A DNA stretch of 64,000 nt from assembly GCA_021292165.1 (NCBI GenBank), contig JAHFWL010000035.1, positions 62,001-126,000 of the forward strand, written 5' to 3'. This document shows positions 1-11,010 of this stretch, piece after piece. Origin of the DNA: Shinisaurus crocodilurus. Lineage: Eukaryota; Chordata; Lepidosauria; Squamata; Shinisauridae. Positions within the stretch are counted from its first letter, which is position 1. The number at the start of each line of letters is the position of its first letter. The notes beneath the pieces are model-generated. The model was given only the letters and a program-made list of their open reading frames with translations, did not search any database and was not told the origin of the DNA. A program made the translations under genes and the position numbers.

Positions 1-101
1 TGAAGCCTGTTTAACTGCCAGGGCTCCTCCTGCCAAGGAATGCGGAGGTTGGCCTTTCTGTGAAGGGGGGGGGGGCTGAGGAAATCTCTTCCCCCCCCCC
101 C

Positions 102-523
102 CCACAATTCTCACCGTCTTGTCTTCATTTCCCAGCATTCTGTGAGGGAGGCCATGACGGCAGAACACCCATGACAGGTCCGGTGGCAATGCGTCAATTA
201 GGTAGCATCCTTCGGTTTATTTATTTGCAGGATTTATATACCACTCTCCAATGTAACAACATTTCTGGTGAACAGTAAAAAAAAAAATCAAAATAAATCA
301 AAATGCATAATCCCCACAATTCTCACCGTCTTGTCTTCACTTCCCAGCATTCTGTGAGGGAGGCCATGACGGCAGAACACCCATGACAAGTCCGGTGGCA
401 ATGCGTCAATTAGGTAGCATCCTTCGGTTTATTTATTTGCAGGATTTATATACCACTCTCTAATGTAACAACATTTCTGGTGAACAGTAAAAAACAAAAA
501 CAAAATCAAAATGCATAATTAAA
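102..523. repeat. 212-bp tandem duplication (two copies)
   Basis: CCCACAATTCTCACCGTC.. restarts 212 bases later and runs through TTTATATACCACTCTC and AATCAAAATGCATAAT in both copies, with few differences. The copies diverge mainly in the A-rich 3' part. Confidence 0.9.
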
Positions 524-527
524 ATTA

Positions 528-705
528 GGTGATTTATTTATTAATTATATTTATATCCCGCCTTTTTTTTTCCTGCAAGGAACCCAAGGCAGTTTACATA
601 ACCCCTCCTCTTCCTCTCCATTTTATCCTCACAACAACCCTGTGAGGTAGGTCAGGCTGAGAGCCAGTGACTGGCCCAAAGTCACCCAGGGAGCTTCATG
701 GATGC
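528..705 (-). mobile_element. Sauria-type SINE (antisense, 5' truncated)
   Basis: TTTATATCCCGCC, CCTGCAAGGAACCCAAGGCA and CTCACAACAACCCTGTGAGG are the antisense body and tail of the tRNA-headed SINE repeated at 32955, 40231, 51802, 54323 and 58581. Confidence 0.8.
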
Positions 706-990
706 CTAGGGACTGGAACCCAGTCTGACGCTCTGCTCTCTTACTATGTTAAGAAAACCACAGCTGGTCAAATCAGGGAAGGTGTATTTCACCAGGAGGG
801 CCTCATCTGATGACTTCAGTGACCAGGCAGACGGGTAAGGGAGAAGGCGCCCTCTCAGGTATCCTGGTCCCAAGTTGTTTAGGGCTTTATACACCCGTAA
901 CAAAAGCTTAAACCTGGCCCAGTAGCAGATAGGCAGCCAGTGCAGTTCCACTGCAATTCCGTCACACTGAAAAGGGGCAGCTCCTGGCAA
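706..990 (-). mobile_element. LINE ORF2 C-terminal remnant
   Basis: The open frame reads LHWLPI..RFKLLLRVYKALN..PGYLRGRLLPY, the conserved region after the reverse transcriptase of CR1/L2-like LINEs. About 95 codons remain open, followed by non-coding tail to about 1100. Confidence 0.8.
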
Positions 991-2105
991 GAGCCAAGCT
1001 GCTGCATTCTACATTAGCTGCAGCATCCGAACGGACCTTAAGGGCAGCCCCGTGTAGAGCAGTAATTCAGTCCTGAGGTTACAGCCTTGATCTGTTAAGA
1101 TCCACTTAAGAAGGGTCAAGTAAGGGTTAGGAATGTACACAGGGCGGAAGGAATCCAAGTTTTGCTTACCTGAGGAGCTCTTCCCCGTCCCAACTTGCAG
1201 TGGTCCACAATCTTGGTTAAGGTTGGACAATCCTCTGGACCACCACTTCAGTGTAAGGAATAGCGGTTGTGCGGATCCATTGTCACGGATAGGTCGATGG
1301 GGAAATGTAGAATGTTACAAGGGGGGGGGAAAGGGATTTGTGGCCATGTTGATGGATGGGTTGCATTGTTTTGGGGGAGAGGGAATGGAGAGGTGTTTGT
1401 CGACGGACAGGTAGATGAAGGGGATCCACAGCATTGCTGAGAAAGCGGCATAGACAATGTTGCTGAAATTGGTATAGGCAGGCGGTTGAGGATAAAACCA
1501 AAGGAGGACTTGTTACACACCATGCACTATTAACCTGTGGAACTGCCTGCCACAGGGTTTTGTTGGCCGCTAGCATTGGGGGCCCCCAGCCCCAAAGGAA
1601 TGATGAATGATGAATTCGTGGAGGGCAGATCACTGGTTGACCACCGGTCATAACAGCCAGGAGAGGAGTCTGCTTTTTCAAAAATGTGGACCCCACCCAT
1701 TTTTTTTTGCCATTTGGCTAGCTGCTGATGGAACTCAAGACTGTTGGGCTTGCGACCTTTGGCCACACCTGGAGTGGCAATTCCTACTTTGCATATTTGG
1801 GGAAAGGACAGGTGGTGGAGGAAGGTACTCAAGGAAGAGCAGGGGGGAGAAAGGAACAAGAAGCAAAGTTGGGGGAAAGCACACGGAGGAGGGCACAAAA
1901 AATGTATAGACATTGCACGCATGCAAGTGGCTAGTCCTGTAGGTAGGCTTGGTGCCAGCTTGCAATTCAGGTGGGATGCCAGGCAGCCAAGTAGCAGTGT
2001 TGCTCGGTAGCCACCCCACCAAGCTCTGGGTCCGGTGCTACGGATCCAGCTGCACTCAGTTGTAGGCCAGCCTGGAACAACTCCTGGATAGGTGTGAATC
2101 TAATG

Positions 2106-2240
2106 CAGTGTTTCTCAACCTTGGGTCCCCAGATGTTTTTGGCCTACAACTCCCAGCATGCCCCAGCCAGCTATGCTGGCTGGGGCATGCTGGGAGTTGT
2201 AGGCCAAAAACATCTGGGGACCCAAGGTTGAGAAACACTG
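2106..2240. mobile_element. hAT-type palindromic MITE, family F1
   Basis: Starts CAGTGTTTCTCAACCTTGGG and ends with the complement; the arms meet at CCAGCCAGCTATGCTGGCTGG. Perfect 8-bp target duplication ATCTAATG at 2098-2105 and 2241-2248. Confidence 0.95.
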
Positions 2241-3123
2241 ATCTAATGTCAAAAACCCAAGCTTTCCTTGGAAGCCCTTCTCTGCCCCCACCCCAACCTG
2301 AAACGTGTGGAGTGCCACGTGGAGGTGGGCGGAGGAAGCCGTGGTTTGTGAACACGGACGGAGAGGTGAGTGGAAGCGGTGGAGGGTGTGGCAGGAGGGT
2401 GTGTTCGGAGATGGATGGATTCGAGAGCACCTGTGCACTGCGGAACGGGTGGATCCTCTTTCTCCATACCCCGCTCTTTATCAGCTGCTGGCCTGCTGTT
2501 AATTTGCATTGCAAATCCTTTCCCAGCCCGGAGATGGAGAGGTGCCTTTTGCCATTTCCCGTGGCCCAGAGAGACGGGCAGCAACTGCCTCTCCTTTTCT
2601 CCCTCATGGCGCACTCCAGGAGTGGTCTTCTGAGCCGGCCACTGCCTTCTCCCTGCCCTCCTTTCCTCATAGCTAGAGCTGATTCACACATGGCTGTAAA
2701 AAAATCTCTTGATGGTGGGCAGCTGAGAGTGTGAAGCATCCTTCCCCAATCTGGTGCCCTCCAGGTGTGTTGGACTGCAATTCCCATGATTCCCAGCCAG
2801 CATGGGGAAGGCTCGTATGAAAGGTCTCCATTGAAAATCCTTGTGTTTCGTGGTGATGTGAACTTGGGACTTTTCTGCACGCAAAGCATCTGTTCTGCCG
2901 CTGAGCCGATCATCCTTCTCTTAAGTGTTTTTCTCTGCTGTGGCTTCTTCACACATACAAGACATCCCTTGATGTTGTAGTCGTCAAGTGACGAACAGTA
3001 AATGTGAACCATGGTATGTGCGAACCAGGGCATGGTACGGGGAGGCGGTCTTTTCAGATGTTCACCCATCACTCTATCCTCTGGATATGTTGCCCAGAGT
3101 GCAAAAGATACACGATATAGAGC

Positions 3124-3460
3124 AGGGGTGTTGAACCTTTCAGCCTGAGGGCCATATTCCATTTCTCAGAAGTTCTCGTGGGCTGCATTCCACTGGTGGG
3201 TGGGGCCAAAGGCAGTAGGGCCAAAATACAAAAAAATACCAGCATATTTTAGCTTAGAAGTTCTTATTGCTGGTAACTAAACCTTACGAGTGGCATTTCA
3301 AAATTTTAGAATGGAGGGGAAACGTGCACAAAAGCCAGGAAACCGTCAAATGATTGGTGGCTGGGAGAAAGGGGGTGGGGCCGGTGGAAGGGGGCATGGC
3401 CATCTAGGGAGCCCTGGAGGACTGGATGTGACCCACAGGCCTGAGGTTCTGCACCTGTGT
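3124..3460 (+). mobile_element. hAT-like non-autonomous element (CAGGGGTG family)
   Basis: Starts CAGGGGTGTTGAACC and ends AGGTTCTGCACCTG, an imperfect terminal inverted repeat. Related copies lie at 33726-33986 (-) and 35189-35487 (+). Confidence 0.6.
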
Positions 3461-3549
3461 GACAGAGAGTGACATTTCCCTCTTTTTGGTCTCTGGAAAA
3501 GAACGGCAACAAAATGATTCACATATGCTTGTATTCTGTTTCCCTGCAG

Positions 3550-3604
3550 GGTCTCGGCTCCTGTGCTGAGATGACCCCTCCGCGCCCCTCGCGCCCGCAC
3601 CGCC
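3550..3604 (+). promoter_or_regulatory. ZFHX2: ZFHX2 5' UTR segment with an overlapping uORF
   Basis: A splice acceptor (pyrimidine tract plus CAG, ending at 3549) opens the first coding exon, so at least one untranslated exon lies upstream, not identified here. The UTR part carries an ATG at 3571 in another frame; its 16-codon ORF ends at TAA 3619-3621, past the main start at 3605. Such overlapping uORFs usually reduce initiation at the main ATG (known principle; inference for this gene). Confidence 0.7.
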
Positions 3605-5987
3605 ATGGACGCCCCCTCTAACTCTGCCTCCTCCTCCTGCTCCTCCGCTGCTGTCCCCCCGGCCAACGGGCAGGATGACAGGGTCACGGTTCGGCCCCCT
3701 CAGGGCTCTCCTGCCTCTCCAGCCACCAAAGAAACCCCCCTCTCGGACCCTTCCTCCCCCTCCCCCTCCCCCGATGAACTCATGAGGCCCAGCTCCAGCT
3801 CCCAAGCGGCACTCAGCTCTGTGAAGCTCCCGTCAGCCATTTTATCCACACCACCGCTCCAAGCAGACTGCGGCCTAGCGACACCAAACCCGTCCCCCAT
3901 CCCTCAAGCAACGACCCCTGCAGAAGATGGGATTAAGCAAGAAGCAGAAGAAGGTGGAGAGGAGGAAGAGGATGGTGGACGCGAGGCCCAGCTCTTCTTC
4001 TCCGCTGAAGGCTCAGCCTACCTCCTCAGCGGCGGCCACGTTCTCTTACCAAAGGGCTCCCCTAGCACCACAACTCCCCTGGTGTCCATCCTCCACGTTC
4101 AGTGCGGTGGAGGCCCTAACCAAGGCTTTATGTCTACTGACCAAATGTCCCAGAATACCTCAGCACCAGGTGAGTGGACCCCTCACGGCGCCTTCAACAG
4201 TTACCGACTGGCTGGGGCCCCCGCTGGAACCATGTCTGCCAAAAACGCTCCCACCAAACCCAAAGATGCCCCCACCGCCCATGCGGAGGATGAGGAAAAC
4301 CCCAAAGGGGAAGCCAACCTTGGCCAAGAAGAGGAGCTACTCAGGCCACCCATCTGGCTTTGCCTCATATGCCGCCTCTCGTTCTGCCGGAGCCACTCCT
4401 TGGCAACTCATGCCTGTGCCGCCCATGGGGCGCAGCTGAGCACCAACGAATGCCAGGCCCTGTCCAGAGGAGCTTCTGCCGTGTTCCAGGGTACCACACT
4501 TGGCTTCCTAGAACCAAATAACCCCACCAAGGCAGACCTCAATGCCAGAATGTGTAGCAGATGGGTGAATGTAACAGAAGAGAAGGAAGAGGAGGAGGAG
4601 AAGGGGAGCTCAGAAAGACAATGCGAGCCACCTGATGCCAAAGATTCAAGGGTCGGCGGCGCGCACTGGGCAAAGGGAGGTATGGAGGACAACCCAGAAG
4701 AAGAGGAGGAGGAGGCAGCAGCAGAAAACAAGAAAGAGGGAAGGCTTCTCCCAGACCAAAGTTCAAATGGCCAAAGCCCACCCACGGGTGCTAAGAGCCC
4801 CCTCTCAGAGAGACCGCGGATGAAGACTAGCAGTGTCAATACCACAGTTAATGTTGGATTGCCCAAGGAAGACGTCAACGTGGAGTCAGCCAACAAAGCT
4901 GTTGGGTTGGCCAATGAAGCGGCTAACGTACAATTGGCTCACGAGGTCACTCGTGTCGAATTAGCTGGCGAAATCAACCACACCAGGTTAGCCACCAAAG
5001 TCCATAGCGACCACCTGGCCAACGACACAGACATCGGTAGCGTTGGGTTGGCCCATGACTTATGTGCTGCTGACTTGGCCCACAATGTCAGTAACATCGG
5101 GGCGGCCAACGACATTGCTAACATCGGCTTCGAGGTCAACAACGGGGTCAGTAGCAGCAGCCACAACGGAGGGCCCTCCCTTGCCTTTGGAGAAGATTTT
5201 ACCACCATGGCCTACTCTGGGTTGACTTTATCCGGTCACATGTCCCTGCTTCATTCGCGCAACTCCTGCAAGACTCTTAAATGTCCAAAGTGCAACTGGC
5301 ACTACAAGTACCAGCAGACCCTGGACGTGCACATGAAGGAGAAACACCCCGAGAACAACAGCCACTGCGCTTATTGTAGCACGGGGGGGCCGCACCCCCG
5401 CCTGGCCAGAGGCGAGAGCTACAACTGTGGCTACAAACCCTACCGCTGTGAAGCCTGCAACTATTCTACCACCACCAAGGGCAACCTCAGCATCCACATG
5501 CAGTCCGACAAGCACTTGGCCAACCTGCAGGGCTATCAGGCCACGGGGGGTGGTGGCGGGACCCCCTCAGTAGCCCCTCCGGTGGCCCCCTCCCCGTCCT
5601 CCCCCGAGGAGAAAGAGCCGAAAGGCAAATCTTCCTGGCAGTGCAAAGTGTGCAGCTACGAGACCAACATCTCGCGCAACCTGCGGATCCACATGACGTC
5701 CGAGAAGCACATGCAGAACATGCTTTTGCTCCATCAGGGGCTGCCTTTGGCACTGCCCGGGCTGCTCGGGCAATCCCAGGCCCCGCCCGGAGGCAAGGCC
5801 CCTCCGGAGCTCTTCCAGTTCTATGGGGCACAGGCCCTCAGCCATTCCCATCACCCCCACCACGCGCATCCCGGGGGCAGCCCAGCCCTGCGGGGGGACA
5901 AGCCCATGGAGCAAGCCCAGCTCTTACTCAACGGAGGCTTTCCACACCTCAGCGCCACTGGCAGGAAGATGGCCGCCTTGGGGTCAG
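3605..5987 (+). CDS. ZFHX2: ZFHX2 coding exon 1
   Basis: Encodes residues 1-794 plus one base. The Ser/Pro-rich N-terminus is followed by a Glu-rich stretch (about 115-125), an atypical C2H2-like finger (CLIC, about 253), Glu-rich low complexity, a degenerate Leu-Ala-Asn/His repeat (about 415-515), and then the block most conserved with mammals, starting at the motif [16 protein letters not shown]. That block holds fingers at about 560, 615 and 680. Donor is TCAG|gtaagg. The repeat segment is not in the mammalian protein as I recall it. Confidence 0.95.
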
Positions 5988-8900
5988 GTAAGGGAGGATC
6001 ACAGCGTCTCGGGGGCTCCCTTTCCTGCTGCTCCCCCTTCAGTCCACGCGGGACCGAAAGGTTGAAGGTGCCATTCCATTGATATTAAAACAAGATTTAA
6101 CGCCAATGCTTGGGTCTGTCCCCCCTTTTGCTATTCCCAGGTTTTGGGTGCTTTTTGCTCTGCTGTGCTCAGTCTCTGCTTCTTCTGTTCTCTCGTGCAT
6201 TTGTTCCTTTTCCTGCTTCTTGTGCATTTCACATGCACCAAATCCTGGTGTCAGTTCCCCATTCTCTCCCTCAGCCTCAAATATTGAGCCAACTTTCTTC
6301 TTTCCTTCCTCTTCTTTTTTCTCCTTCTGCATGGCTGGCTGGGGCATGCTGGGAATTTTGTTGAACTACAGCCGGAGGGCACCAGTAATTTTGTATTTAC
6401 CCCACTCATTTTCTCCCTGCAGCCCCCACGTCGCTCTCTCCGGAGCCTGCCCCACCTTCCCCATTGCCTCCCCATTCCGGATCTGACCCGGCGGCTCCCC
6501 AGAGGCTGTTTGGCTGCCTGGTGTGCCAAGCATTCAGCACCGACAGCCTGGAGGCCCTCCTGAGGCACGCCTCAGCGCCCCGCTCACTGCCCGAGGCCGA
6601 GTGGAAGGAGGTGTCGGGCGACTTGCACCGATGCCGGCTCTGCGCTTACGGCACCCAGCTGAAGGCCAACTTCCAGCTGCACCTCAAGACCGACAAGCAC
6701 GCCTTGAAGTACCAGCTGGCGGCCCACCTGCGCGAAGGGGGCGGGCTCGGAGCCCACATGGGGGCGGAGCTTCCCCTCGGCCCGCCCCTTCAGCTGCACT
6801 GCAACCTCTGCGAATACGAGACCAACAGCAAGGAGAAGATGCGGCTGCACGTGGCAGGGGCCAGCCACCAGGAGGCCCTGCAAGGGTACAAGGTACCTAG
6901 CGGGGTGGGGTGGGGGGCCCAGGGAAATGGGCAGGACACGAGGATGATGGAAAGGCCCACCACCAAAGAAAGGGAGAGCCACAAACCTTGTCACGGCACT
7001 CGCCACAAAGCTAAAAGAAGCTAAATTGGAAATGGGCGTGCAGCCGGTGAATCTCGGGAGGGACTTTAGAGATATATGAGCAGGTATTAAAATGGGGGGA
7101 CACCAGATGGGCCCCAATTCACAGGGAGGCAGTGGAGAAGATCCCACGCTCTGCTACCATGCTTTACATCTCTTCCACCAGTTCCTCCTGGAAATGGAGG
7201 CCACGTCGGCACCGCCGGCGGGCTCCGAAGCCGCCCAGTTCCGCTGCCTGCTGTGCAGCCTGGACAGCCCGAGCCGCCTGGTGATGATCCAGCACCTCCG
7301 CTCCCCCCAGCACCGCGACGCCCACGGCCAGTGGCGCCTTCAGCTCCTCCAGAACGGGGAAGGCACCCCGGGCCTCGAGAGATACCTCTGCTTTGCTCCT
7401 GCAAACCCCGCCGGTAAAGGCCCCGTTTGTGGGCGGCATGCGGGGGTGGGCGGCAGCCGTGGCTTTCATTCCAGGGCCACACAAAGACAGAAGGCTGCGC
7501 AGGGTGTGGATTTGCACCGGAGGGGGACATATATGACATACAGAGGTGGGAGGGGCGGCGTTTTGGGGGTCGGTGGATGGGGGCAGGAAAAAAACCCAGC
7601 GTTATCTCCAGGGAGGCTGCAATAAGGCAGTTTTGCTGGGCAGTGGGAACCCCAGGGTGGGGGGGTACCAAAGGGGAGGTACCAAACACCCTGCCACCCC
7701 TCCATTGTCATTGTCCCCCCAAGCCCCCCCCCCCCCATCCAAGCCTGGCTTCCCCTTGGCTCTGTTCATTGCATGCCTGTGGATAGCGAAGCGCAAAGTG
7801 GCTGAACGTTCATCCGCCGCCTCCTTCCTCTTCCACAGCCGCCGCCAACCTCACTCTCCCTCCCAGCCACCCACCCCCCTTCATAATGGATTATGACAGA
7901 TACTGGGGTGGTTGCCTAGCAACCTGCAGGAAGAATGAAGGAGAAGAGAAATGAGAAAGAGAGATGTAGGGACCACAGCCGGGGCAGGCAGGGAGAAGTA
8001 GGGAGGAAAAAGCGATTTCTCTCCCCCCCCCTTTCTTCTCCCCCCCCATGCTGGTCGGTCTCTGCCCCCGCCATCTCCCCTCTCATCTGCCCCGAGGGGG
8101 ACGGACCCTGTCCAAGTGATGCCAGTTGGCTCGGTTCCCAGCTACAATTTATCTTTCAAAACACCACTGACCCTACATCCTCTACCTGGGCGCTGATTTC
8201 ATAGATTTCATAGATCATAGAGTTGGAAGGAGCCTACAAGGCTATCGAGTCCAACCCCCTGCTCAATGCAGGAAACTAGAGGAGGGGTCTCCCATCCAAG
8301 TAATAACCAGGCTTGACCCTGCTTAGCTTTCCACGCTCAGACAAGCTGAGCCGTCAACATGGATCGGCGTCACGATGATAAAAATGATTTTAAAAGGGGG
8401 GTGAGAAATCTGTGTGTTGCTATTGATTTTAAAAGGGGGGTGAGAAATCTGTGTGTTGCCATTGGAGGCTATGGGTCAGGATTGAGGGCAGTCAAGCGGC
8501 AGAGATGTGGGAATGGGGCTCTTTGGCTACAGAAGGGGCGGCATGGCTACAGCGAGATGGAGGCCAGGGCAGGGATGAGAGGGGGACTTGGGTAGGCCGC
8601 AGGCCGAGGCACAAGGATAAAGTAGGGAATGGGAGGGTTCCCGAGTGGGAAGAATTGGGGTGGGGGCACGGGGTTTTTTGAGGTGGCTAGAACCACAGTT
8701 GCCAAAGGTGTGTGTTTGTCTGTGTGTGGGGGGGCCCTATGCAGTGAGAAATGGAGGTCTTAGCATCTTGGCGGGTGTATTGAATAGTGTTAATTGAGTT
8801 GCCAATGGCACTGAGGTTGCTACTACCGGGCGGGAAGGCGAGCCCGTTCGATATTAACGATCCCACTTGGGTTGAGAGTTTAATTAGTCTCTGACGAGGA

Positions 8901-10943
8901 TAAAGTCCTGGATTGTGCGTCATTCCGACTCTCACAATGTCGATGGTGGGATTCCCTTCCTTCCTCCCTCCCCCCCCTTCGATCTTTCACTCTCCGTGTG
9001 TATTTTTCGGTTTCCTGCCTTCCAGGCTCCTAAATGAAAGAGAGGAGGAATATTAGCCCACCTGAAGGGGGGGAAATATGAAAGTCGTTGCCTCTAGAAG
9101 GTGGAGGTGAGCGAGTGCTGGTAGCCAGGTTCCCCCATTTCACTAATTCCCTTTTCCCCATTTGGTCCCCTCCCCATCTCCAGGGAAAGAATCTGTGCTG
9201 GAGACCTTGTCCCCCGAAAAAGAAACACTGAATAAAGCCCGGACACCTGGTGAGTAACTCCTCCCCTCTTGCACAAGCCACACCCCCTTATAAAGTTGCT
9301 CCTCCCTGTGGGGGCGGTTCCCTTGTTAGCCACACCCTCAACTCCTCCCCCAAACATTTTTATCCTCACACACACCTAACTCCATTCACCATTAAAAAAC
9401 AAAAACAGATAATGCTGAGACTTGCTTGACCTGCGGTGAATATTGGGACGGCTCGATGAGGGGGCCAAAAACCTATTCCAGGCCGGGGGGGGGGGGTTCT
9501 CAGAGGTCTGACAGGTCCTGGAGCTGGTGGGGGTTGCCTCTCCCACCCACCCCAATTTTGGAACTGGTCTTCATTGTGTGGATGGCAGCGCCCAAGCTCA
9601 TTTCTCAAGGATGGGTGATTGTTCCGCCAAAGGGATTCCAGGCCAAACATGGGTCAGCCCCAGTGACTGAAGCTGGCTGCATTGGAGCGAGGCTCCGCTG
9701 GTCCTTTCAGGGGCATGTTGCTGTGAACAGGGGCTGCGGGGCCGATGCTGGTTGCATGCTTCCCTCAGCCAGCCGTCCCCCCCCCAGGCCCCCGGGGGCT
9801 CCTAGTCGGGGTGCACCTGCTCTGGCCACCCCACCCCCCAAATGCTCCCTCTCTCATCACATCTGGAGGCCTCAGGGCCGCTGGTACTGTGAAACCTCTA
9901 CAGTCGCATTTCCAAAGTCTAAGCAGGCGATGCAATGAATCTTTCCTTTCTCGTCCCCTTTTGCAGGTTCTGATGAGACTGAAACGAAAGCTGGCGGTGT
10001 AGGCGACACTACAGTGAGTGGGGTTTACTGTGGTGGCTGTAGTGGGCTGGACGGTGGTGGTGGAGGAATCACACAGAGGTTAAAGGGCACTCACATGACG
10101 ACTGACCCATATACCTCTGGAGCATCCCCTTTCGACTCCCTTTTAAATGCCATCACAGGGGAAACGCACCCCAGCCAACTCTCGCTGCACATTTCAAACG
10201 GGGTTGCCATAAAAAACACAATAAAACTTTCTTTGCCAATTCTTGCCCCTGGTTGGGGTCCGAATGTTGCTCAGTTAAAACAGAAATTAAGCATCTTTGT
10301 TGTTGGTGGTGGTGGCGACGAGATCCACCCACAGGACACAAATGTAGGTTAACAATGCTACTGAGTGTTTATGAGTATTCAACAGATGTTACTTACATAG
10401 GACTGCCAATCTTGGTAGTATTTAAAACTGTATTCTCTCCGTGAATCAGTTACAGGGTTTTCAAAAGCCACTTTCAGCCTCAGGTTCTCCATCTCAGCGT
10501 GTTCTGACTTCACCCTGGTCTCGCTCAGAAGGGCCATTAATTTTGGGGGGGGGGGAAGTTTGCAATACTACTACAGCTACATGATCAGAATCACCCTAAA
10601 CAACAGCCCTGTGAGGTAGGTTGGCACTGCCGTTATGCTCATATTGCAGCTGCTTCCAGGGAGTGCACGGGTTCAAGCCTCGCTCACAGCCGGCAGTCTA
10701 GGGAAAACCCAGAACTGTTCCTTATTATTGTTAGGCTCAACCCACGACCCCGCCTTACGTTTTGACTGACAAGATGGGCAGGAATCCATCCCAAGATGAA
10801 AGTTTGACAGATCCTTCCCCGGCCATTTAAGCTGTGGATGTTCTCCACTTCGCCACTGGGGGCACTAGCTTGTTTGCTTATACAGAAGGAAGAGGAAAGG
10901 AGAGAAAAAGCAATTGTGTGGGAAGGCAGGCAGGCAGGCAGGG

Positions 10944-11010
<67 letters not shown>

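Larger units (their letters stand above)
1..3549. other. Upstream flank of the ZFHX2 coding exons
   Basis: No coding exon recognised. Holds a 212-bp tandem duplication, a SINE, a LINE fragment, a hAT palindrome (2106-2240), a partial MITE near 2742-2810 and a hAT-like element at about 3124-3460. A 5' untranslated exon of ZFHX2 may lie here or further upstream. In mammals THTPA lies beyond this end; no THTPA exon was seen. Confidence 0.6.

Noticed and set aside
2056..3162. A 368-codon open frame on the - strand
   Set aside because: Runs through an F1 MITE palindrome and MITE-like sequence; no domain and no homology I recognise.
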